The position numbers and the translations under genes were made by a program. Shown here one piece after another: positions 1 through 7,460 of a stretch of 9,926 nucleotides of DNA. Every line of letters starts with the position of its first letter. Position 1 is the first letter of the stretch. Source of the DNA: Anaerolineales bacterium UBA2232 (GTDB taxonomy: Bacteria > Chloroflexota > Anaerolineae > UBA2200); the NCBI GenBank assembly GCA_002348045.1, contig DDYO01000310.1:1-9926 (forward strand). Reading direction: 5' to 3'. Under the pieces are notes generated by a model that saw only the letters and a list, made by a program, of their open reading frames with translations, was not told where the DNA came from and searched no databases.

Positions 1-1760
1 GAGGTGTTGTAGAGCTCGGCGTAATGGCCGCCGGCGGCGAGGAGGGACTCGTGGTTGCCCTCTTCGATGATGCGGCCGTCGCGGATGACGATGATGCGAT
101 CGGCGCGACGGACGGTGGAGAGGCGGTGGGCGATAACAATGGAGGTGCGGTCGCTGAGGACGGTCTGCAGGCCTTCCTGAATCTGGGCTTCGGTGAAGGG
201 GTCGACACTGGCGGTGGCCTCATCGAGGATGAGGATGGCAGGGTCTTTGAGCAGGACGCGGGCCAGGGCAACGAGCTGGCGCTGGCCCATCGACAGACGC
301 CCGCCCCGCTCACCTACCTCAGTTTGCAGACCGTCAGGGAGGTAACTGACCCATTCGCCAGCAGCAATGCTGGCAGCGGCAGCCTCCACCTCGGCATCGC
401 TGGCATCAGGGCGGCTGTAGCGAATGTTGCTGGCTACTGTGCCCGAGAAGAGAAAGGGCTCCTGCGGGACCATGCCCAGGCGCTTGCGGTACTGCGCCAG
501 GTCCAGGGTACGGATGTCCCGTCCATTGATGAGCAACTGGCCTCCCTGGAACTCGTAGAATCTGCCAATCAAGCGCGCCAAACTGGACTTGCCGGCGCCT
601 GTATGGCCCACCACCGCCAGCACCTCCCCGGGCGCCACGGTGAGGCTAAAGTCTTGCAGGACCGTCTCCCGTTCGGTGTACGCGAACTGCAGGTGCCGGA
701 ATTCCACCTGCCCCAGCACGCCCTCTACTGGCTCGTTAGCGGTCTGCTCGACCTTGGGCTCCGCATCGATGAGGGCGAACACCCTCTCAGCGGCCGCCAG
801 CCCGTCCTGGAACTGACTCCAGAAGGACGCGATGCTGGTCAACGGGAACCAGAACAGGTCCATGGTCTGCACGAAAAAGTACCACTGACCTGGAGTGATC
901 TGCTCGCTCAGCGCCAACAATCCACCATAGTATACCACAAAGGCAGTGCCAATGCCTACTCCCATCTCCAGGACGGGGACGATGGTGTTGAGGATCCATC
1001 CCCTGGCCCGGCCAAGTCGGTAGTACTGGTCGTTGACCCGGACAAAGCTCTCGTACACTGCCTGTTCTCGCCTAAAGTTCTTGGCGATGGCGATGCCGCT
1101 TATGGATTCCTCCACCAGGGCGTTGACAACGGCCAACGCCCGCTTGGCGTTTTGGGTGATGCGGCGGGCCACCTGGCGAAAGGCCAGCGCGATGCCCATC
1201 GTAATCGGTGCCATGAGGGTGACTACTGTTGCCAGGCGCACGTTGATGGAAAAGAGCACCGCGAACAAGACCAGGACGATGAGCACCTGGGTCATCAGGC
1301 CGAGGACCAGTTCCACCACCGCGCTAAAGTCCCGCGTGTCGGATGTGACCCGGCTGACGATCTTGCCCGCGGGTTCCTCATCATAGAACGATAGATCGCG
1401 TTCCGTGACCGCGGCGAATGCGTCCAGGCGCAATTGATACACCACGTTGGTGATCCCCCTTGTGCCCAGCCGCTGTCGGAAGTAGTTGAACACCCAAGAC
1501 ATGGAGCTCAGGGCCAGGACTGCCATCGCTGCGGCAGCAGCCGCCGGCATTGAGGGGTGCTGTGCTACCCAGTCGATGCCGCGAGAAATGACCCAGGGTA
1601 TTCCGGCGCCCACCACCGAGTCGGCCGCCAGCATGGTGGCCACCAGGGCCAGGATACGCCGCTGCGGCACAAAGTATTGGGCAATGCGCCGTACCAGTTC
1701 ACGGTCACCGTATTGGCGGTCGTACGCATCACTCTCGAGGCCTTCTCCTACCCAGCCCAC
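1..1760 (-). CDS. ABC exporter half-transporter, heterodimer subunit with catalytic Glu and LSMGQ signature (3' end off window)
   Basis: Type I ABC exporter half-transporter: an N-terminal transmembrane domain fused to an ATPase domain in the cytoplasmic membrane. It starts at GTG 1760 (MGWVGEGLESDAYDRQYGD), with AGGTGA about 8 nt upstream and an in-frame TAG just before. I translated the minus strand to the window edge without a stop or frameshift: 586 codons. Hydrophobic segments fill roughly residues 35-330. The ATPase domain shows Walker A GHTGAGKSS (385-393), a Q-loop in MVPQEPFLFSG, signature LSMGQ (489-493, canonical LSGGQ), Walker B ILILDE (509-514, catalytic Glu present) and H-loop AHRLS (His545). 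It ends in HYAELYNT, close to the usual C-terminus, so perhaps 10-25 residues are missing. It lies 65 bp after the aldolase gene on the same strand. The non-canonical signature pairs logically with the partner at 2892-4658. Substrate unknown; multidrug, lipid or peptide export are all possible. Confidence 0.93.
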   Translation of the reverse strand, partial: MGWVGEGLESDAYDRQYGDRELVRRIAQYFVPQRRILALVATMLAADSVVGAGIPWVISRGIDWVAQHPSMPAAAAAAMAVLALSSMSWVFNYFRQRLGTRGITNVVYQLRLDAFAAVTERDLSFYDEEPAGKIVSRVTSDTRDFSAVVELVLGLMTQVLIVLVLFAVLFSINVRLATVVTLMAPITMGIALAFRQVARRITQNAKRALAVVNALVEESISGIAIAKNFRREQAVYESFVRVNDQYYRLGRARGWILNTIVPVLEMGVGIGTAFVVYYGGLLALSEQITPGQWYFFVQTMDLFWFPLTSIASFWSQFQDGLAAAERVFALIDAEPKVEQTANEPVEGVLGQVEFRHLQFAYTERETVLQDFSLTVAPGEVLAVVGHTGAGKSSLARLIGRFYEFQGGQLLINGRDIRTLDLAQYRKRLGMVPQEPFLFSGTVASNIRYSRPDASDAEVEAAAASIAAGEWVSYLPDGLQTEVGERGGRLSMGQRQLVALARVLLKDPAILILDEATASVDPFTEAQIQEGLQTVLSDRTSIVIAHRLSTVRRADRIIVIRDGRIIEEGNHESLLAAGGHYAELYNT

Positions 1761-1825
1761 TGCCTAGTCACCTGCCAATCTGGTAGGCCTGAGGCCTGTA
1801 CGCGCCCTTCCTTGCCTGCGACGAT

Positions 1826-2845
1826 TCATGCAGCCCTTTCCATTTCCGCAGAGTACTGGCCAAAACGCGCAGCGCCGTTACACCGCGCCCGCAACGCAAG
1901 GAGCTCCTGAGCGCGCTTCACGTTGGCCGCCTCGCCCTGCCACGCCTTCAAGGAGGGTTCCTGGAGGGCGCGGCCATACGAAAAGCTCAGCTCCCACGGC
2001 TGCGCTCCCATCTGGTTCATGACGTTCAAGCGCTCCGTCGCTTCGACGGGCCCTTGACCACCGGAAAGGAAGACAATGCCGGGCACGGCCGCAGGAACCG
2101 ACGTGCGCAGGCAACGGAGGGTAGCGGCGGCGATGTCCTGGTCGCTCGCCAGTTGGGGACACCTCGCTGCCGGCAGAACCATGTTCGGCTTGAGTAAGGT
2201 CCCCTCCAGGAAGACCCTATGCTCCGCCAGCTCACCGTACACCACCCGTTGGGCCTCCGACGTGACCTCAAAGCACCGCTGGATGTCGTGATCGCCATCC
2301 ATCAGCACCTCGGGCTCAACGATGGGAACCAGGCCCGCCTCCTGGCACAGGGCGGCGTAGCGCGCCAGCGCGTGGGCATTGGCCATGAGGCAGGTGGAAG
2401 TGGGTATGCCCTTGCCGACAGCGATTACTGCCCGCCACTTGGCGAATCGAGCGCCCAAGCGGTGGTACTCCGACAAGCGCGCGCGCAGCCCATCCAGTCC
2501 TTCGGTGATCTTTTCGCCGGGAAAGCCGGCCAGATCGTGGGCTCCGGCGTCGACCTTGATGCCCGGGATGACGCCCTTTGCGGTAAGCAATTCCGGAAAC
2601 AACGTGCCCTGTAGCGACCGCTGGCGCAACGTCTCATCCACCAGGATCACTCCGCTGATGAACTCCTCCATACCCTCTGCAGTCAAGAGCAAATCGCGGT
2701 AGGCACGGCGGTTCTCCTCGGTGGACACCAACTGGATCGTATCGAACCGTCTCTTGATGGTGCCGCTGCTTTCGTCGGCTGCCAGGATTCCCTTACCTGG
2801 TGCGACTAACGCCTGCGCAGTGCGTTCAAGTTCGGTGGTGTTCAT
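1826..2845 (-). CDS. Class I fructose-bisphosphate aldolase
   Basis: Schiff-base (class I, animal/plant-like) aldolase that reversibly splits fructose 1,6-bisphosphate into dihydroxyacetone phosphate and glyceraldehyde 3-phosphate in glycolysis and gluconeogenesis. It has 339 aa against about 363 in vertebrate enzymes. Landmarks are GILAADES (Asp24), GIKVD (Lys97), ARFAKWRAV (Lys136), PIVEPEVLMDGDHD (Glu177, Glu179), EGTLLKPNMV (Lys219, the Schiff-base lysine), FLSGGQ (261-264) and LSFSYGRALQ. These correspond to rabbit Asp33, Lys107, Lys146, Glu187 and Lys229. The start is ATG 2845, 11 nt after AGGAGG. A longer reading from 2929 would overlap the upstream ABC gene and add 28 unrelated residues. 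The C-terminus (ARFGQYSAEMERAA) lacks the terminal Tyr of the animal enzyme. It sits between two ABC exporter genes on the same strand, probably co-transcribed. Family assignment is firm; its role in this operon is not known. Confidence 0.95.
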   Translation of the reverse strand: MNTTELERTAQALVAPGKGILAADESSGTIKRRFDTIQLVSTEENRRAYRDLLLTAEGMEEFISGVILVDETLRQRSLQGTLFPELLTAKGVIPGIKVDAGAHDLAGFPGEKITEGLDGLRARLSEYHRLGARFAKWRAVIAVGKGIPTSTCLMANAHALARYAALCQEAGLVPIVEPEVLMDGDHDIQRCFEVTSEAQRVVYGELAEHRVFLEGTLLKPNMVLPAARCPQLASDQDIAAATLRCLRTSVPAAVPGIVFLSGGQGPVEATERLNVMNQMGAQPWELSFSYGRALQEPSLKAWQGEAANVKRAQELLALRARCNGAARFGQYSAEMERAA

Positions 2846-2891
2846 TTGCCGTTTTTCCTCCTCAGTGTCCCCTGGTCCGTCAAGGCTCGTG

Positions 2892-4658
2892 CTAATGATA
2901 CCGTGCAAAGATGCGGCGATAGGCTTCACAGCGCTGCATCAACTCATCGTGGGTGCCCTGGTCCACCAGGCGGCCCTGGCGCAGCACCAGAATGCGGTCG
3001 GCCCACCGGATTTGAGACAGGCGGTGAGTGATGAGCAGCGTCGTGCGGCCCATCATGATACGGCGCATGGCTCTCTGGATCTGATCCTCGGTAGCGCTGT
3101 CGATGGCACTGGTAGAGTCATCGAGGATGAGGATGCGCGGATCGGTGAGAAAGGCCCGGGCAATGGCTACCCGCTGCCGCTGACCGCCCGAAAGTGTCAC
3201 ACCCCGTTCGCCGATCTCGGTCTGGTAGCCCTGGGGAAAGTCAACAATGAACTCGTGGGCCTGGGCTTCGCGCGCCGCCCGCATGATGTGGAGAGGATCT
3301 GGCTTGCCATCCAGGCCGAAAGCGATGTTCTCCTCCAGGCTACGAGAGTAGAGAAAGATATCCTGTTCAATAGTAGAGATCTGGGAGCGAAGCGAGGCCA
3401 GATTCCACTCGCGTACGTCGACGCCATCCACCAGAACCTGCCCCGATGTGACATCAAAGGTGCGGTTCACCAGCTTGGCCAGGGTGCTCTTGCCGGAACC
3501 AGTCTCTCCGACGATGGCGATGGTATCGCCAGGGTTGGCGTGGAAGCGGATGTCCTGCAAGACTGGCGTCCCATTGTAGGCGAAACATACATCGTGGAAG
3601 GCGATCTCCCCCCGCATGGTCTGGCTGCAGCCCCCCGGATTCTCATCCAGCTCACTCTCGGCGTTGATCAGCTCCAGAATGCGCCTCGCGGCAGCAAGGC
3701 CGGTCTGCACCACGGCAAAGGTCCACACCGACATGAATGAAGGGAATTCCAGCTGGCGCAGCAGTCCCATGTACATGATCACCTGCCCTACAGTGACGGC
3801 GCCTCTTTGAAACAGCAGTAAAGCATGGAGCAAGCCGCCGCCCAAAACCAGGCTGAAAGCCAGCAGGGTCAGGTAGCGGGACCTGGCCTCTCCCTGCTGA
3901 ACGACGGCATCCCTCAGCCGTGCCGCGTTGCGGGCGAACACCTCCCGCTCCTGGCGCTCTTGAGCGCTTCCCTTCACCACTTCAATGCCAGCTATGGTCT
4001 CCGCGAGTCGGGCGTTCATGGTGCCGAACCGCTCCCGTTCGGCATCGACAATGGGCTCGATCTGGCGGCTGTAGCGCCTGACTGTGATAGCGTAGAGGAA
4101 CCAGAACAGGATCGGCATGAACATCAACTGGCGCGGCAAATTGAGGGCGATGGCCAACACCGGCACGGTCAGGCTGAGGGCAGACGACAGGATCAGGCTG
4201 AGGGCTGGGCTGATCATGAGGTTCAGCTCAAACACGTCGTTGGTTGCCCTGGCCATGACGTCGCCGATGCGCTGCCTGCTGTGGAAGGTGATGCTCTTGC
4301 CCAGCAGACTGAGATACAGCTCATCCCGCGCATCACGCTCCACCCGGTGCGCCAGGAGCTCCATGGCCAGGTTGCGTCCAAGCTGAGCAAGTCCCAGGCC
4401 GACGCCGATAGCCAGCACGGGCAGCGCGCTGCGGATGATCAGCGATACGGTTGCGTCCGGACGCAAAGCGGCATCAAAAGCGCGGCCCACGGTCACCGAG
4501 AGGGAGCTGTAGAGTGAGCTAGTCGCCAGCGCTAGGGCTACTCCGGCGAGGGGAATCCAGGGGTAACGCAAGACGTGGGCCACAAACCAGCGCAGGGGCC
4601 CGGAACGATCGTATTGATACTCGTTGGCTATTGCAAACTCGCGTTTATCGACACTCAT
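2892..4658 (-). CDS. ABC exporter half-transporter, heterodimer subunit with Asp at the catalytic Glu position
   Basis: Type I ABC exporter half-transporter of 588 aa, full length for the family. Hydrophobic transmembrane segments lie at about 31-55, 78-98, 150-192 and 262-318, followed by the ATPase domain. Motifs are Walker A VGETGSGKST (383-392), Q-loop IEQDIFLYS (Gln432), canonical signature LSGGQ (489-493), Walker B ILILDD (509-514) with Asp514 where the catalytic Glu normally is, D-loop SAID, and H-loop THRLS (His545). The Walker B Glu-to-Asp change marks the degenerate-site subunit of heterodimeric exporters such as BmrCD, TM287/288 or TAP. Its natural partner is the subunit starting at 1760. 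The start is ATG 4658, preceded by a modest CCAGGAC sequence. It is the first gene of the minus-strand block, and the stop TAG at 2892 is 46 bp before the aldolase ATG. Substrate cannot be told from sequence. Confidence 0.94.
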   Translation of the reverse strand: MSVDKREFAIANEYQYDRSGPLRWFVAHVLRYPWIPLAGVALALATSSLYSSLSVTVGRAFDAALRPDATVSLIIRSALPVLAIGVGLGLAQLGRNLAMELLAHRVERDARDELYLSLLGKSITFHSRQRIGDVMARATNDVFELNLMISPALSLILSSALSLTVPVLAIALNLPRQLMFMPILFWFLYAITVRRYSRQIEPIVDAERERFGTMNARLAETIAGIEVVKGSAQERQEREVFARNAARLRDAVVQQGEARSRYLTLLAFSLVLGGGLLHALLLFQRGAVTVGQVIMYMGLLRQLEFPSFMSVWTFAVVQTGLAAARRILELINAESELDENPGGCSQTMRGEIAFHDVCFAYNGTPVLQDIRFHANPGDTIAIVGETGSGKSTLAKLVNRTFDVTSGQVLVDGVDVREWNLASLRSQISTIEQDIFLYSRSLEENIAFGLDGKPDPLHIMRAAREAQAHEFIVDFPQGYQTEIGERGVTLSGGQRQRVAIARAFLTDPRILILDDSTSAIDSATEDQIQRAMRRIMMGRTTLLITHRLSQIRWADRILVLRQGRLVDQGTHDELMQRCEAYRRIFARYH

Positions 4659-4714
4659 GTCCTGGCGCAGTGGCAGTCGGGCAGATGATGGGATCCCCTA
4701 GGCTACTCTGTCCC

Positions 4715-4743
4715 ATTCTAACGTACAAGCCCAGCCGCGCCAA
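4715..4743 (-). promoter_or_regulatory. Candidate sigma70-type promoter for the ABC-aldolase-ABC operon
   Basis: On the minus strand, TTGGCG (4743-4738, 4 of 6 to TTGACA) and TAGAAT (4720-4715, 5 of 6 to TATAAT) are separated by exactly 17 bp. The predicted transcript would start near 4708, giving a leader of about 50 nt to ATG 4658. The -35 hexamer lies within the 13-bp inverted repeat at 4728-4759, so that repeat could also act as an operator. Inferred by eye from consensus only. Confidence 0.45.
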
Positions 4744-4759
4744 GTTGCGCGGCTGGGCT
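4728..4759 (-). terminator. Perfect 13-bp inverted repeat: candidate terminator of the sigma/anti-sigma operon, or operator
   Basis: AGCCCAGCCGCGC (4728-4740) is followed by the 6-nt loop CAAGTT and its exact reverse complement (4747-4759). It lies 78 bp after the anti-sigma stop codon, where a terminator is expected, and its GC-rich stem would be very stable in RNA. No T-run follows on either strand: the minus strand continues TGTACGTTAG. It is therefore not a textbook intrinsic terminator. Overlap with the downstream -35 box makes an operator role a real alternative. Confidence 0.55.
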
Positions 4760-4836
4760 CATGGGGACGGGCGAACCTTCCTCGGATGGAGGTGAAGGCG
4801 CCCTTTGGGCACATGCCATCAGTGACGGCCCGGGGG

Positions 4837-6831
4837 TCAGGACTCGCTGGCGTTAATGACGACGATGCGGCGTGCGCGGAGGATCATATCAGCATCGTCC
4901 ACTGCTTCCACATCGGCCAATAGGCCGATGGCCGGCCGGCCCTGGATCTGCGTTTGTGGGGTGACATGCACGATGCGACCGCCGATGACCCACGGCCCAA
5001 TGAGGTTCTGCGGAAGCCTCTCGATCTTTCCTGACCAGCGCTCCAAGGGCGGACCCACCGGGGTCTCCAGTGGAAGAGCGGTTGCAGAAGGTGTGGGCGT
5101 GGGAACTGGCGGTGTGGTCTCTGTGGCTGAGGGCTCTGGCGTCGGAGTCAGCGTCTCCGCAGGCGGGTCAGGGGTCGGCGTTGGCTCCAGCTCGACGGTG
5201 GGCGTCGGCGTGTCCGTTCGCCGCGGACCAGGAATGACCGTTACGGGCGGCACCCCTGTGCGCTGCGGGGTGGCGGTCGGCTCCTCCGTCTCCTGTGTTG
5301 CCGGAGTCTCGGTTAGAGTCGGTACTACTGTCGCCGTCAACGTCGGACGAACAGGCAGCAGGGTAATGCTCGGAGCCGGCGCTGGACTGGTCGACGTAGG
5401 CCGGACGGCCAGAGGGGTACTCGTGGACTCTGGAGTCAGGCTAGGTATCGCGGTAGCCGCGTTACCTGGTATGATCACGTCAATCGTCAATGCCACTACA
5501 GCCCGTGGCGACAAAGGCCGTCCCGTGACCTGAACCTTCAGCCCAACGCGGGGTGTGCCGTGAATCTCTGTAGAGTGCGTGACCCAGACCATACGGCCTG
5601 AGATGATCCACTCTCCAATGTATCCCCTCGGGAAGCTTTCGATGACGCCGTCAAATGCCACAGGTTCGAATTCAGCCAGGGGCGACACTGCAGTTGCTGT
5701 AGGTACTGGCGTCGGCAACGTAGGACGGAGCACTGCGGGCGTCGGGCTCTCGTCCACTGACGGAACCGGTGCGGCGGTAGGACCTGGCGGCACCGGGCTC
5801 GCCATCGGCGGGAGTGTCGCACCCGGTGTTTCCAGTCCATGGGTCGGAGTCGCGGCGGGCAGTGGCGATGCGGTGGCCCGCGGTAGGGCGGTCGCTGATG
5901 CGGTGGATGTCGCCGTCCGCTGGGGCGGCGGTGTTGCGCTGGGCAAGAAAACTGGCGCGTCGGTTGCAGGTACGATGGCCGTGTCATCCTGATTCAGGAC
6001 CACGGAGGTCAAAGAGCCTGACGCTTGCACCGAGCCGGCCGTGACGGCCACCTGGACCCTTCCCTCAATGACCGCCAACTGCGTGGGTGTATCCGCTTCT
6101 ACCTGGAGGACAAAGCGCGTCCCGTGCACCGTGACCAGGGCGCCGGGCGACCGGGCCTGGAAGGATGACCGGGCGTGCTTGAGACTGGCCACGTCGTACT
6201 CGACCCGGCCGCAATACTGCTCGATGGCAATGCGGTTTGCTACCCCGAGAAGGCTCGAGCGCATGGTGGCCAAGGTGAGTTCACTGCCCGCGCCCAACAG
6301 GAGAGCGCTCTTATCCGGGAGGGTGATCATGGCTATGCCATCGAGCACCCGCACTGAGGCACCTTCCGGAACCTGCTCATCGGCACTGACGGCATGCCAG
6401 GTTCCGCCGGCCGACTGACGGGTTTCCACCGCACCATGATACGCAGTGATGCGGGCCTGCCGCGGCAACAGGTCCGGCATCTGGGTCAAGGCAGCAGCGA
6501 CCAGCGCCAGCAGCAGCGCAGCGGCGGTTGCGGCAAATGCCAGCCGAGGCATCCACGTCCACGAGCGTCGGACCGCTGGCTGGGTTTTCGGCAAGGGTCG
6601 GACAGCTCGCCTGGTGAGCAGTGCCTTCACTTGGGCCACTGCCTCGGCCGGCGGTTCACTCCATCCATCGAAACGGGCCGCGCCCTCGACGCGCCGCAGC
6701 CAGGTCAGCTCAGCCTCACAGTGGGGGCAGCCGGCTGAAAGGTGCGCCTCAATAGCCCGGAAGGCTTCCCTATCGAGCTGCCCGTCCAACCAGTCCGCCA
6801 GGGTCTGGAAAGGAACTGGATGGCTGCTCAT
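4837..6831 (-). CDS. Membrane anti-sigma factor: zinc-binding-like N-terminus, FecR-like domain, two stalked DUF5666-like domains
   Basis: Predicted anti-sigma factor of 664 aa that would hold the ECF sigma factor encoded just upstream at the membrane. Residues 1-75 form a cytoplasmic anti-sigma domain with His30, Cys35 and Cys38 (Hx4Cx2C, one residue longer than the usual Hx3Cx2C). A transmembrane helix spans about 95-117 after Arg-rich RPLPKTQPAVRRS. A FecR-like domain follows (about 125-288; GTWHAVSADEQVPEGASVRV, GALVTVHGTRFVLQVE, LAVIEGRVQV). Next come a Thr/Pro/Ala stalk (293-388), a DUF5666-like domain (393-453), a second stalk rich in TPTPT (455-596) and a second DUF5666-like domain (599-659). 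Everything after the helix should be extracytoplasmic. ATG 6831 overlaps the sigma stop codon by 4 nt (ATGA), indicating translational coupling and stoichiometric synthesis. The signal sensed is unknown; metal-siderophore sensing as in FecR proper is not supported by neighbours. Confidence 0.85.
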   Translation of the reverse strand: MSSHPVPFQTLADWLDGQLDREAFRAIEAHLSAGCPHCEAELTWLRRVEGAARFDGWSEPPAEAVAQVKALLTRRAVRPLPKTQPAVRRSWTWMPRLAFAATAAALLLALVAAALTQMPDLLPRQARITAYHGAVETRQSAGGTWHAVSADEQVPEGASVRVLDGIAMITLPDKSALLLGAGSELTLATMRSSLLGVANRIAIEQYCGRVEYDVASLKHARSSFQARSPGALVTVHGTRFVLQVEADTPTQLAVIEGRVQVAVTAGSVQASGSLTSVVLNQDDTAIVPATDAPVFLPSATPPPQRTATSTASATALPRATASPLPAATPTHGLETPGATLPPMASPVPPGPTAAPVPSVDESPTPAVLRPTLPTPVPTATAVSPLAEFEPVAFDGVIESFPRGYIGEWIISGRMVWVTHSTEIHGTPRVGLKVQVTGRPLSPRAVVALTIDVIIPGNAATAIPSLTPESTSTPLAVRPTSTSPAPAPSITLLPVRPTLTATVVPTLTETPATQETEEPTATPQRTGVPPVTVIPGPRRTDTPTPTVELEPTPTPDPPAETLTPTPEPSATETTPPVPTPTPSATALPLETPVGPPLERWSGKIERLPQNLIGPWVIGGRIVHVTPQTQIQGRPAIGLLADVEAVDDADMILRARRIVVINASES
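4855..5037 (-). repeat. DUF5666-like domain, copy 2 (C-terminal)
   Basis: Codes for residues 599-659 of the anti-sigma protein. Shared with copy 1 are the opening G-x-I-E-x-x-P, the IGxWxIxGRxVxVT core, then T-x-I-x-G-x-P-x-x-GL, with a hydrophobic beta strand at the end (IVVI against IDVI). The protein ends five residues later (NASES), so this domain is the tip of the stalk. The DUF5666 name is a recognition by pattern, not a search result. Confidence 0.65.
5473..5655 (-). repeat. DUF5666-like domain, copy 1
   Basis: Codes for residues 393-453 of the anti-sigma protein and aligns without large gaps to copy 2 at 4855-5037: IGEWIISGRMVWVT against IGPWVIGGRIVHVT, and TEIHGTPRVGL against TQIQGRPAIGL. 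The second halves diverge. It lies between two Thr/Pro stalks, giving a beads-on-a-string extracellular part. Confidence 0.65.
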
Positions 6832-7406
6832 GAGTCGCGCATCCCCATGGTCCTCAAGATCTCCCGCAGCTTTTGCAGACAGCGAGCCCGCGTGGGCCCG
6901 ATGCTGCCCTTGGGGATACTGAGTCGAGCGCTGATGTCATCGTAGGACGGCTCCGATTGGTCAAAGTACAGCAAGTACAAGAGCTGCTGGCACCCCGCCG
7001 TGACCTGCTCCAGGGCAGAATGTACCAGCAGCCGATCCATCCAGAGGGTCTCGTCGGGTACCTCACCCGCACGGCTCTCGTCCTTAATTCCCTCGTCATC
7101 TCCCGAGCTATCATCACTCTCCGTTGGCTCCCGTCGCCGCTGGCGCATGGTGCGCCAGCTCAGGCGCTTGGTGCTGGTGATCAGCCAAGCGGCAATCCCG
7201 TTGGGGTCGCGAATGGTGTGGATGTGCTCCAGGAGTTGTGCAAAGACTGTCTGGAAGACGTCAGAGCTGTCTTCTGGACCCAGACCTGAACGCAACGCGA
7301 CCGAGTACACCAACCGCTTGTAGCGCTCCACCAGCGCTTCCCAGGCCCATGGCGCCCTCTTGGCGCAGCCCGCGATTAGCTCTGCGTCACTGTATTCAGC
7401 AGCCAA
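6828..7406 (-). CDS. ECF-family RNA polymerase sigma factor
   Basis: Extracytoplasmic-function sigma factor of 192 aa, typical length, which would direct RNA polymerase to a small regulon when released by its anti-sigma factor. Sigma region 2 covers about residues 20-90 (ALVERYKRLVYSVALRSGLG, then DSSDVFQTVFAQLLEHI). A long acidic linker follows (94-119, rich in Asp, Glu and Ser). Region 4 (131-186) holds the helix-turn-helix, YDDISARLSIPKGSIGPTRA. The start is TTG 7406: an in-frame TGA lies at 7433-7431, no ATG or GTG lies between, and GAGG sits 8 nt upstream of the TTG. The stop overlaps the anti-sigma ATG (ATGA). A rare TTG start could keep synthesis low. Its targets are not proven; the lipoprotein gene starting at 8804 has an ECF-like promoter and is a candidate. 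Confidence 0.92.
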   Translation of the reverse strand: MAAEYSDAELIAGCAKRAPWAWEALVERYKRLVYSVALRSGLGPEDSSDVFQTVFAQLLEHIHTIRDPNGIAAWLITSTKRLSWRTMRQRRREPTESDDSSGDDEGIKDESRAGEVPDETLWMDRLLVHSALEQVTAGCQQLLYLLYFDQSEPSYDDISARLSIPKGSIGPTRARCLQKLREILRTMGMRDS

Positions 7407-7460
7407 ACTGGAGCCTCGACAAGGGCCTGTTCATAAATAAAGAGTCATCCTTCCAGTGGG

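Noticed and set aside
24..1394. Long plus-strand open frame (456 codons) opposite the ABC exporter gene
   Set aside because: The minus strand encodes an intact ABC transporter with every motif in order. High GC content leaves the opposite strand open, and the plus-strand product shows no recognisable domain.
1783..1798. Tandem AGGCCTG AGGCCTG in the aldolase-ABC gap
   Set aside because: Only two 7-bp copies of a partly palindromic word; likely chance in GC-rich DNA, with no supporting context.
2846..2929. 28-codon upstream extension of the aldolase
   Set aside because: It would overlap the ABC stop region, is not aldolase-like, and the ATG at 2845 has an AGGAGG upstream and yields the expected N-terminus.
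2721..3740. Long plus-strand open frame across the aldolase and ABC genes
   Set aside because: It is antisense to two well-supported genes, spans their junction, and has no ribosome site or domain.
5660..5680. GGTTCGAATTC, resembling a tRNA T-arm
   Set aside because: It lies inside the anti-sigma coding frame and no acceptor stem or anticodon arm can be built around it.
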